From JABDJZ01 sp047619685 (GTDB lineage Bacteria; Bacteroidota; Rhodothermia; Rhodothermales; UBA10348), in NCBI GenBank assembly GCA_047619685.1, contig JBLHLC010000030.1, positions 1-54,199 on the forward strand: 54,199 bases of DNA. The letters are read 5' to 3'. Positions within the stretch are counted from its first letter, which is position 1. Every line of letters starts with the position of its first letter. Shown here in pieces: positions 16,088 through 23,109 of the stretch. The notes beneath the pieces were generated by a model. The model had not been told where the DNA came from. It was given only the letters and a program-made list of their open reading frames with translations, and searched no databases. Made by a program: the position numbers and the translations under genes.

Positions 16088-17260
16088 ATGAAGCGATTCA
16101 CTCTTCCTCCGGTGCTTGTTTGCATCAGCCTCGTTGTCCTCTGCTGTGCCGCTACATGGTCGCAGACGGCCTCCGCACAGACCGTCACCCGAATCGGATC
16201 GGTGGCCACGCTGGACATCGGCGCGTGGAATGTCGAGCAGTTCGCCGTTGCGAACACCACGCAGATGTCCAACGTGGTCGCGACCATGCAGCAGTCCGGT
16301 GTTGATCTCTGGGCACTCGAGGAGGTGACGTCTCAGGCCGTCTTCGATCTGCTCTTGAGCAGACTGGGGAGCGACTGGGATGGACGATTGGCTGCCTCGA
16401 GCAATCTCCACAACGGGTTCGTTTTTCGTAGCGCCATGGTCACGGTACGCTCGGCCAAACTGATGTTCACGCCCCCGGTGTTCGAGTACGAGTTTGCCGG
16501 GCGCTCTCCCTTTGTGCTGGATGCGGACATTGCCCTCCCCGATACGACCGTGCGGGTGGTCTTCGTGGCGATTCACATGAAGTGTTGCTCGGACGCAACC
16601 TCGTATGACCGCCGCGTGGGTGCGGCATCGGCGCTGAAGAACCGACTGGATTTTCTACACGGGTCGGACCGCGTCGCCGTTATGGGTGACTTCAATGACG
16701 AGACCGCTAGATCCATTTTTGCCGGGCGCACCTCCCCGTTCGTGGACTTCGTAAACGATCCCGAATACACCTTCCTGATCCCAGACGGCAACGTGGGGAC
16801 GTGGTGTGGGAATAGTTCGACGTGCAGTACCGGCTCGACAATCGACAACATCCTGATCACGAGTGAAATGGAGGCGGCCCTCGTGCCCGATTCGGGCAAG
16901 CGGTACGCCGAACTCCTGACGGAACTGCCCAACTACGTCAACACGACCTCTGACCATCTTCCTGTGCTGGCCAGGTTTTCCTTTCCGCAGGCAACCGGCA
17001 CGGACCGGGAGGCGCTTCTCCCCGACGCAGCCGCGTTACAGGCCTGGCCGATACCTGCACGTGACTTTGTCAACGTCGAGTTGGCAGGCCCTGCCCACAT
17101 TGCCGTCTACGATCTCCTTGGGCGCCGGGTGTACCAGGCAAATCAGTTTACCTCCGGTCAGATCAGACTGGATCTGGCGGATCTGAAGCCGGGAGTCTAC
17201 ATGCTGCAGGTCCAGGGACCACGCGGCGTCCGAAGCGTCCTGGTGCCCATCGCGCACTAG
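16088..17260 (+). CDS. Secreted endonuclease/exonuclease/phosphatase family protein with sorting domain
   Basis: A 390-residue exported enzyme of the EEP (DNase I-like) metal-dependent phosphodiesterase superfamily. After a signal peptide to about SAQ31, the conserved residues are in order: Asn in GAWNVEQF, Glu in ALEEV, His in VAIHMK, Asp-Asn pair in MGDFND, Asp in STIDNILI, and the closing SDHLPV histidine, so the active site looks complete. Two Cys pairs (CCSD and WCGNSSTC) may form disulfides. The last 80 residues (PIPARDFVNVEL ... VYDLLGRRVYQ ... LKPGVYMLQVQG) form a type IX sorting domain. It likely cleaves DNA, RNA or phosphoesters outside the cell. It is the last gene of the block and is followed by a terminator hairpin. 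Confidence 0.88.
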   Translation: MKRFTLPPVLVCISLVVLCCAATWSQTASAQTVTRIGSVATLDIGAWNVEQFAVANTTQMSNVVATMQQSGVDLWALEEVTSQAVFDLLLSRLGSDWDGRLAASSNLHNGFVFRSAMVTVRSAKLMFTPPVFEYEFAGRSPFVLDADIALPDTTVRVVFVAIHMKCCSDATSYDRRVGAASALKNRLDFLHGSDRVAVMGDFNDETARSIFAGRTSPFVDFVNDPEYTFLIPDGNVGTWCGNSSTCSTGSTIDNILITSEMEAALVPDSGKRYAELLTELPNYVNTTSDHLPVLARFSFPQATGTDREALLPDAAALQAWPIPARDFVNVELAGPAHIAVYDLLGRRVYQANQFTSGQIRLDLADLKPGVYMLQVQGPRGVRSVLVPIAH

Positions 17261-17276
17261 CCCGGATAAACGGAAA

Positions 17277-17307
17277 GAAGGCCCCACGTCCTTGACGCAG
17301 GGCCTTC
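17277..17307 (+). terminator. Rho-independent-type terminator ending the envelope block
   Basis: Perfect 8-bp stem GAAGGCCC (17277-17284) and GGGCCTTC (17300-17307) with a 15-base loop, then AATTTC, 16 bases after the nuclease-family stop. On the minus strand it is followed by a short T-containing run, so it could also stop transcription from the leftward small gene. Confidence 0.6.
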
Positions 17308-17329
17308 AATTTCTCGGCAGGCAGTCCTT

Positions 17330-17518
17330 CTAGTTGTCGGTGGTGCGCTGACCGTATTCGAACCAGATCAGCATTCCATCCATGTTTTTTCCGAAGGGGT
17401 AACCAGCCTCTCTATAGTCCTCAAGAGCAGTTCGGCAGAACCCGGCAATGACGTGACGCATCTTCGGGGTGCTTGTGCGCCGTAGCAGGCTCTTGGACTC
17501 GAAATTCAGATCGTGCAT
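17330..17518 (-). CDS. Possible small protein (62 aa)
   Basis: A 62-residue open frame, MHDLNFESKSLLRRTSTPKM then a C-terminal half including DYREAGYPFGKNMDGMLIWF. It overlaps no other gene, and its composition is protein-like rather than the Arg/Pro-rich pattern of shadow frames here. No motif, signal or Shine-Dalgarno is recognised. It lies in the 337-base gap between the envelope block and a lipoprotein gene. Real small gene or chance frame cannot be decided. Confidence 0.35.
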   Translation of the reverse strand: MHDLNFESKSLLRRTSTPKMRHVIAGFCRTALEDYREAGYPFGKNMDGMLIWFEYGQRTTDN

Positions 17519-17597
17519 TGTGCCAGAATCACTCTAGAGGATGGTCGTCCAGTTACCCTCTGAATATCGACGTCCCCCAGAGTGACTAAAGCAGACT

Positions 17598-18092
17598 TCA
17601 GTCCTTAATTCCGTAGTACCTGGCAACGGCCTCATAGTCTGTCAGATCGACGCCCGCCTTGAAGGCCCCGAAGCCGTCGATGATGACCGCCTTCATCTCA
17701 CGGTCGGGTAGCGTAGCCGGGTTGGCTCCTGCGGTCTCGTAGAACACCTCCAGGAAGCCCAGGTCGTACCCGAACCCAAATGACACGGCGTCGCCTGCAT
17801 TCGTATAGAACGTGTAAGGCATCGCCGTCCAGGTGCCTTGGTCGCGGAAAAACATGAGTACCGCGCCCTCTTGGACGACGTTGTTGGTGATGTCGACTAT
17901 GTCATACTGGACCGACGCGACGCCCCCGCTGATGGCCGCGTCGGCCATCAGGAAATCAAAATTCAGCGTGAACACATTGGCGTTTCCTGCAGGACCCTGC
18001 GGCCCAACCGGACCCACCGATTCCTCGAGTACGCAGCCACTTACTGCCAGTAGGAGCGTGAACGCCAGCAGGCTTGTAGTTGGATTTTTCAT
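17598..18092 (-). CDS. Lipoprotein with short collagen-like GPxGPxGPA stretch
   Basis: A 164-residue lipoprotein. The signal MKNPTTSLLAFTLLLAVSGC places the lipidated cysteine at residue 20. Immediately after comes GPVGPQGPAG (residues 27-36), a very short collagen-like triplet run, then about 125 residues of strand-rich domain (NVFTLNFDFL, GVASVQYDIVDITNN, AVLMFFRDQGTWTAMPYTFYT). The same layout of lipobox, GPxGPxGPxG and a small beta domain recurs in Bacteroidota lipoproteins of unknown function. Monocistronic: the flanking genes are more than 70 bases away or divergent. Confidence 0.75.
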   Translation of the reverse strand: MKNPTTSLLAFTLLLAVSGCVLEESVGPVGPQGPAGNANVFTLNFDFLMADAAISGGVASVQYDIVDITNNVVQEGAVLMFFRDQGTWTAMPYTFYTNAGDAVSFGFGYDLGFLEVFYETAGANPATLPDREMKAVIIDGFGAFKAGVDLTDYEAVARYYGIKD

Positions 18093-18373
18093 GACGGACT
18101 TCGGTCTACGTTAGTGAGGTTGTTGAAGAGCCCCTTCCGACGGTCTCTCACTGAAGGCTTTGCAAACCCCGGGCCGAGTGCCCCACCCACTGGCCGGCCC
18201 CCCAATGGTGTCAGAAACGGCCGTGGGCTTGAATTGGATGCACCCGGAGTGTCCAATTAAGTGAACACACCGACCGGTGCGTGCGACGTCTTTCCTCCGA
18301 GTTGATGCGGAGCACCTCCCCTCGCCGTAGATTCTCAACCACTCGTACACGTGACACCAGACAGAAAACATTG
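18093..18373. other. Divergent intergenic region, no gene seen
   Basis: A 281-base gap between the leftward lipoprotein and the rightward guanylyltransferase. It is GC-rich around 18165-18210 and contains a GTG-initiated in-frame extension of manC that is Arg/Ser-rich and unlikely to be translated. No tRNA, convincing terminator or operator was found. Confidence 0.4.
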
Positions 18374-19441
18374 ATGACGCACGCTGTGATAATGGCAGGT
18401 GGAATTGGAAGCCGGTTTTGGCCGATGAGCAGAAAAGCTCGACCCAAACAATTCCTCAATGTCTTCGGCGATGCGACTCTGATACAGAACACGATGTCGA
18501 GGCTTCAGGGGATCGTGGAGCCCGTCAACAGTTATGTGGTGACCAACGCAGACTACGTCCAGACCACAAGCGACCAACTCCCCGCTCTGCCCGTAGGCAA
18601 TATTCTGGCAGAGCCGTTTAGCCGAAACACCGCGCCCTGCATTCTCTATTCGGCTCTCAAGCTGGCCGCGGTGGATCCCGATGCGACGATGATCGTGCTC
18701 CCTGCGGACCACGTGATCGAAAACGTTCGACGTTTTCAAGAGGTCCTCCAGATCGCCGTAGAGGCTGCCCAGGAAAACGGAGCCCTGGTGACCATCGGTA
18801 TAGAGCCGACACACCCGGCCACGGGCTACGGCTATATCCAGTTTGAGGCGTCGGACGACGAGGAACTCCAAGCCCACCGCGTGAAGACTTTTGCCGAGAA
18901 GCCAAATTTGGATACCGCGGAGCGATTCCTGGACTCTGGTGACTTCCTCTGGAACTCCGGGATGTTCGTCTGGCGGGCCCAGACGATCATCGATTCCATC
19001 GAATCACTGATGCCCGATCTTTTTGAAGCCTTCCAGCCGTTCGAGGCAGCCATAGGGAGTGCTTCTGAGCAGAAGGCGTTGGAACACTCTTTCTCCAGCT
19101 GCAGGAGCATTTCGATTGATTACGGCGTCATGGAGCGTGCCCAGAAGGTGTACGTGGTTCCCGGGTCTTTTGGATGGAGCGATGTTGGAGACTGGCGCGC
19201 CGTCTACGACCTGAGCGACAAGGACAAACACGGAAACGCGCTTCTTGGAGAGACCGTGGTGCACAGTTCCAGTCGATGCCTGGTAGCCAGCGAGAAGCGT
19301 CTCGTGGTGCTCGTGGGAATGCACGATGCCATGGTGATTGACACAGAGGACGCCGTCCTTGTCTGCAATCGCGAGAATAGCCAGGAGGTCAAGGTCGTGG
19401 TAGACTACCTGCATGCCAACCAACTTGAGGACTACGTGTAG
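18374..19441 (+). CDS. manC: Mannose-1-phosphate guanylyltransferase
   Basis: A 355-residue nucleotidyltransferase making GDP-mannose from mannose-1-phosphate and GTP for polysaccharide synthesis. The N-terminal signature is VIMAGGIGSRFWPMSRKARPKQF (residues 5-27: the GGxGxRxWPxSR..PKQ motif). It also has LAEPFSRNTAP, LPADHVI, the FLWNSGMF motif, and GSFGWSDVGDW near the C-terminus. It is the single-domain form: no phosphomannose isomerase cupin domain follows. The ATG at 18374 starts directly before the signature; an upstream GTG at 18281 would add an implausible tail. No exopolysaccharide cluster is visible next to it. Confidence 0.92.
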   Translation: MTHAVIMAGGIGSRFWPMSRKARPKQFLNVFGDATLIQNTMSRLQGIVEPVNSYVVTNADYVQTTSDQLPALPVGNILAEPFSRNTAPCILYSALKLAAVDPDATMIVLPADHVIENVRRFQEVLQIAVEAAQENGALVTIGIEPTHPATGYGYIQFEASDDEELQAHRVKTFAEKPNLDTAERFLDSGDFLWNSGMFVWRAQTIIDSIESLMPDLFEAFQPFEAAIGSASEQKALEHSFSSCRSISIDYGVMERAQKVYVVPGSFGWSDVGDWRAVYDLSDKDKHGNALLGETVVHSSSRCLVASEKRLVVLVGMHDAMVIDTEDAVLVCNRENSQEVKVVVDYLHANQLEDYV

Positions 19442-19555
19442 GGGCAAGCGGACGGACCGGGCGTGCATCAGGACATCAACGAAGGCGGGACCTTCATGTC
19501 TTCTTTGCATCGGATTTCGCATCCTGGGCTAGAGTATGACGTACCGGTCGCTATA

Positions 19556-19569
19556 TGACTGACTGGTCA
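19556..19569. promoter_or_regulatory. Candidate TetR operator upstream of the efflux operon
   Basis: TGACTGACTGGTCA at 19556-19569 holds the dyad TGAC-TG-GTCA, 36 bases before the TetR gene start. Its size and symmetry match operators of TetR repressors that control RND pumps, so autoregulation of the TetR-TolC-MFP-RND operon is the likely use (inference). Confidence 0.4.
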
Positions 19570-19604
19570 CATTCTGGTAACCTCCTCCATCCCCCGGCTG
19601 TTGC

Positions 19605-20336
19605 ATGCAAGATCCCGTTATCCCGGGCCGACCTGTGTCGAGCCTCTTGCTGTCTGAATCAGACGGACTGAACCGCCGCGATCGCGAGCGCATCACGCGC
19701 CGAGCACAGATGCTCTCCGCAGCCAAGTCTGTCCTGGCCGAAAGAGGCTACGTAGGGGCGACTCTGGACGAGATCGCCAGTCGCGCGGAGTTTGGGAAGG
19801 GCACACTCTACAACTACTTCCCCGGCGGGAAGGAGGAGATCCTGGTTGCCGTTTTCGATGAGATCTACGATGATCTCCTGGCCATCATTCGCGGGGCTTT
19901 CCCGGAAGAGGACGTAGATGCCGCCGTCTGGCGTTCACAGGCGCGCACGTGGTTCTCGGGGTTTGTCACGCAGTCACTGGAATACTTTGAGGCCCAGCGA
20001 GAGCTATTCATGATTCTGACCAAAGAGGCGCACCGGATGTGTGTCTCCGATAGCGGTAACCGCGCCAGTTTCTTCCTGAAGCAACGCATGCGAGCCGTTG
20101 GCGCTTTGTCGGTCCACGTGGGCCGCGCCATGGAGGCAGGTGCCATGCGGCCTCTTCCTGCCGAAGCGGTGGCCGCCATGCTCATAGGCAATATCAACGG
20201 TCTTCAGTTGCACAGGGCGCTCCGGCGCGCTGCAGGCGAGCCCGACGCCGCGTCCGACCAAGTCCAAGACCCCGCCTCCTGGGCGGCCTTCCTAACATCC
20301 TTCCTCTTTGATGGCCTCCTCCTGGACCAAGCTTAG
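19605..20336 (+). CDS. TetR/AcrR-family transcriptional regulator
   Basis: A 243-residue repressor-type protein, the first gene of an efflux operon. The TetR HTH lies at about residues 35-80: ITRRAQMLSAAKSVLAERGYVGATLDEIASRAEFGKGTLYNYFPGGKEEIL in order, with the canonical G-T-LYNYF recognition helix. The C-terminal ligand-binding part is helical and ends LTSFLFDGLLL. It likely represses the downstream TolC-MFP-RND genes and is released by a pump substrate. The start at 19605 leaves a 27-residue leader before the HTH; a later start is possible. The TolC gene begins 8 bases after its stop, so all four genes are probably co-transcribed. Confidence 0.88.
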   Translation: MQDPVIPGRPVSSLLLSESDGLNRRDRERITRRAQMLSAAKSVLAERGYVGATLDEIASRAEFGKGTLYNYFPGGKEEILVAVFDEIYDDLLAIIRGAFPEEDVDAAVWRSQARTWFSGFVTQSLEYFEAQRELFMILTKEAHRMCVSDSGNRASFFLKQRMRAVGALSVHVGRAMEAGAMRPLPAEAVAAMLIGNINGLQLHRALRRAAGEPDAASDQVQDPASWAAFLTSFLFDGLLLDQA

Positions 20337-20343
20337 CCCACCC

Positions 20344-21942
20344 ATGTCAAGAAAACAGATGATGCGCCCCCTGCTCGCGGCCGTGATCGTGGCCCTGAGT
20401 CTGCCAGCGACTGCCGGTGCGCAGACCGCCGGAACCGAAGTGATCACGCTGACCCTCGACGAGGCGGTGCAGATAGCACGCGTCAGCAACAACGTTTTGC
20501 AGACGCTCCGGTTGGACAAGAGAAACGCCGACGCGCAGGTGCTGGAAGGTTGGGCCGAACTGTTTCCGCAGATCGCCTTGTCGTCCAGCTATACCCGGAA
20601 TGTGCGTTCGGCCAACCCTTTTTCCGGAAGTTCGGCCGGCAGTTTTTTTCAGGGACTCGGTTTTATTGAATGGCTGTCCTTCAACGAACAGGCTCGCACG
20701 GACGGCAACGCCGAAACCAGTCCCATCTCCGTCGAAGAGTTCTTCCTCCGCCAGCGGGCAGGACAACAGGCCGCCGGGATTGTTCAGTCCTCCGGGGACA
20801 ACCCATTCGCCGTCCCTACCCAGTATTCGAACAGCCTGACCATCACCCAGAAGCTTTTTGACGGCAGAGCCATCCTGGGAGCGACTGGAGCGTCCAAGTG
20901 GTTAGGGCCCATGAACCAGGCGGCGGTGGACCGCCAGGAGCAGGTGCTGATTGATCAGGTCCAGAACGCCTTTTACGGTTCCCTGTTGGCCGCCGAGCAG
21001 GCGCGCGTCATGGAACAGAGTGTAAGCAGGTCTCGGGCCACCACGAGCGAGGTTGCCAGACAGGTGGCCGAGGGCGTGGCGCCCAAATTCCAGCGGCTGA
21101 GTGCAGAGGTCAATCTCGCTAACCTGGAGACTGAATTGGCTCAGACACGCAACCGGACTGATGCTTCCCTTGACAATCTGAAGCTCCTTCTCGGGATCCC
21201 CGCAGACCAACACATCCAGTTGCGCGGCGCACTCGAGGCGGAGCAGGCAGCCAGTGCACTATTGGTGGCCCGCGACGAGGCAATGAACGAGGCATTGCTC
21301 CGCAGGCCCGATGTGCAGCAGTCGCGCATCGCCATCGAATTGGAGAACGTTCAACTCAAAGTGGCCCAGTCCGAGTACCTCCCGAACATCGACGCCTTCC
21401 TGAATGTCGGCTACACGGGGAATATCCCAACCAGCAGAACCATCGCGACGAGCGACCCGAGCGACCCGTTTTCGTACGGCACGCAGGATCTGGGCTACTT
21501 CAGCGACGCCTATTGGGATACAAGCGTCAACGTGGGTTTCCGGCTCAGCTGGACCCTCTTCAACGGTCTGGGTTCTCATCGCCGCATTCAGCAGCGCAGG
21601 ATTTCCGTAGACAAGGCCAAGGTCAATCATGAGTTTCTCAAGGCGTCCGTAGCCGTTCAGGTGGACCAGTCCCTGAGAAACCTCAGAACCGCGCGTCAGC
21701 AGATGGCCAGTCAAGGCAAGAACGTCGACCGCGCGGAACTGAACTACACATTTGCAGAGGCGCGCCTGCGTGAAGGCGTCGCCAGCCCGTTGGAAGTGCG
21801 CGATGCATCGAGCCAACTGGATCAGAGCAAGCTCAATTACCTCCAGGCAATTCACGACTTCCTGGTGGCCCAATCCGCCTTCGAAACAGCGGTCGGAGCC
21901 CCTTCCGAGTGGAGCGACCCTTCCTTTACCTCCAACCAGTAG
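20344..21942 (+). CDS. TolC-family outer-membrane efflux protein
   Basis: A 532-residue exported outer-membrane channel. Signal peptide MSRKQMMRPLLAAVIVALSLPATAGAQ, then the two OEP repeats: EVITLTLDEAVQIARVSNNVLQ with QVLEGWAELFPQIALSSSYTRN at the start, and NEALLRRPDVQQSRIAIELENVQLKVAQSEYLPNIDAF in the second half. Long helical heptad regions form the periplasmic tunnel. An unusual Ser/Gly/Phe-rich insert (NPFSGSSAGSFFQGLGF ... VEEFFLRQRAG) lies at about 80-150, probably an extended extracellular loop. Start 20344 (ATG) lies after the TetR stop; the frame runs back to 20308 but that overlaps TetR. It is the outer-membrane component of the pump encoded next. Confidence 0.9.
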   Translation: MSRKQMMRPLLAAVIVALSLPATAGAQTAGTEVITLTLDEAVQIARVSNNVLQTLRLDKRNADAQVLEGWAELFPQIALSSSYTRNVRSANPFSGSSAGSFFQGLGFIEWLSFNEQARTDGNAETSPISVEEFFLRQRAGQQAAGIVQSSGDNPFAVPTQYSNSLTITQKLFDGRAILGATGASKWLGPMNQAAVDRQEQVLIDQVQNAFYGSLLAAEQARVMEQSVSRSRATTSEVARQVAEGVAPKFQRLSAEVNLANLETELAQTRNRTDASLDNLKLLLGIPADQHIQLRGALEAEQAASALLVARDEAMNEALLRRPDVQQSRIAIELENVQLKVAQSEYLPNIDAFLNVGYTGNIPTSRTIATSDPSDPFSYGTQDLGYFSDAYWDTSVNVGFRLSWTLFNGLGSHRRIQQRRISVDKAKVNHEFLKASVAVQVDQSLRNLRTARQQMASQGKNVDRAELNYTFAEARLREGVASPLEVRDASSQLDQSKLNYLQAIHDFLVAQSAFETAVGAPSEWSDPSFTSNQ

Positions 21943-21948
21943 GCTCCG

Positions 21949-23103
21949 GTGAAACACATATTCAGACCGAAAATGACATCTTCTCGATTGGCAACTGGCC
22001 TTGCCGTGCTCACGCTCCTCGTCTCCGGCTGCGCGTCCGACGGCGAGGGCGCCGTACCCGAACCGGCCCCGGCCGGCCCTACTTCACGTGCCCGGGTGGT
22101 CAGGGTGGAGACTGAGACGATTCAGCCAACCTCTTTCGAAGACGTCGTTCAGATTACCGGTACGATCGAAGCACCGGATGACGCCACCCTCTCCGCGCAG
22201 GCCGGGGGCACACTGGAGTACCTGGCGCCTCTTGGAAGCAGAGTCGCACAAGGCGGGGTCATTGCCCGACTTGATTCCGATCTCCTTTCGGCGGGGCTCA
22301 GGCAAGCCGAGGCCATCCTGGAAGTCCAAAAAGCGCAAGAAAATCTGGCCCAGGATAACCTCAACCGTCAGCAGCCCCTCTACCAGGACTCTATAGTCAG
22401 CGCCCTGGAATTCGAGACCGTACGAACCCAACTGATCCAGGCCCAGGCCCAGAGGAGCCAGGCCGAATCGGCTGTTGCCCAGGCGCGCAAGGCCGTGGAC
22501 AACACCCGTATCACGGCCCCGTTCTCCGGGACAGTGGAAGAACACTTCGCCGACATGGGCGAACAACTCTCGCCAGGAAGCGCGGTGGTACGTCTAGTCA
22601 ACACCAGGAGGGTTTATATCGTTGCCGGCGTCCCGGAGCGATACGCATCCGAGATCGAGGTGGGGAGCCGTGCGCGCGCCTCATTTTCTTCCTACGGCAT
22701 CCCACCGGTTGAGGGCACCGTGCGGTTTGCCGCCAGCGTCATAAGCCCTGAAAGCCGCACCTTTCGCGTCGAGGTGGAAGTGGACAACTCGGGTGGGCAG
22801 TTGAAGCCTGCGATGATCGCGAACCTGTTGGTAACCCGGGAAAAGAGAGAAAACGAACTGGTTGTGGCCGTGAACGCCATCCTCAGGGAAGAAAACAGTT
22901 CGTCTGTCTTCGTGGTCACCTCACCCGGCGACGGCACCATGCAACTGGCCGAAAGAAGGACCGTCACGCTCGGCCCGTCCTACCAGGGCCGCACCGTCGT
23001 CGAAACGGGCCTTCGAGCCGGAGACGAAGTGATCGTCGTTGGTCAAAGCAATGTGACCGAAGGGGACGTGATCGAGATCGCCAATCGCTCCGTATCGAAC
23101 TAG
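21949..23103 (+). CDS. RND efflux periplasmic adaptor (membrane fusion protein), lipoprotein
   Basis: A 384-residue HlyD/AcrA-type adaptor from a GTG start at 21949; an ATG at 21973 would give a shorter signal, and either form reaches the lipobox LLVSGC. The order is lipoyl half-motif (APDDATLSAQAGGTLEYLAPLGSRVAQGGVIARLD), an alpha-hairpin (QAEAILEVQKAQENL ... AQAQRSQAESAVAQARKAV), the second lipoyl half (TRITAPFSGTVEEHFADMGEQLSPG), a beta-barrel, and a membrane-proximal domain ending at the C-terminus (GLRAGDEVIVVGQSNVTEGD). It links the inner-membrane pump to TolC. It starts 7 bases after TolC and ends 7 bases before the pump gene. Confidence 0.9.
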   Translation: MKHIFRPKMTSSRLATGLAVLTLLVSGCASDGEGAVPEPAPAGPTSRARVVRVETETIQPTSFEDVVQITGTIEAPDDATLSAQAGGTLEYLAPLGSRVAQGGVIARLDSDLLSAGLRQAEAILEVQKAQENLAQDNLNRQQPLYQDSIVSALEFETVRTQLIQAQAQRSQAESAVAQARKAVDNTRITAPFSGTVEEHFADMGEQLSPGSAVVRLVNTRRVYIVAGVPERYASEIEVGSRARASFSSYGIPPVEGTVRFAASVISPESRTFRVEVEVDNSGGQLKPAMIANLLVTREKRENELVVAVNAILREENSSSVFVVTSPGDGTMQLAERRTVTLGPSYQGRTVVETGLRAGDEVIVVGQSNVTEGDVIEIANRSVSN

Positions 23104-23109
23104 CGAACA

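Noticed and set aside
17529..17585. Inverted repeat TCACTCT/AGAGTGA
   Set aside because: A 43-base loop and only seven pairs; chance level.
18281..18373. GTG-initiated N-terminal extension of the guanylyltransferase
   Set aside because: The added residues are Arg/Ser/Thr-rich and the family starts directly at the nucleotide-binding signature.
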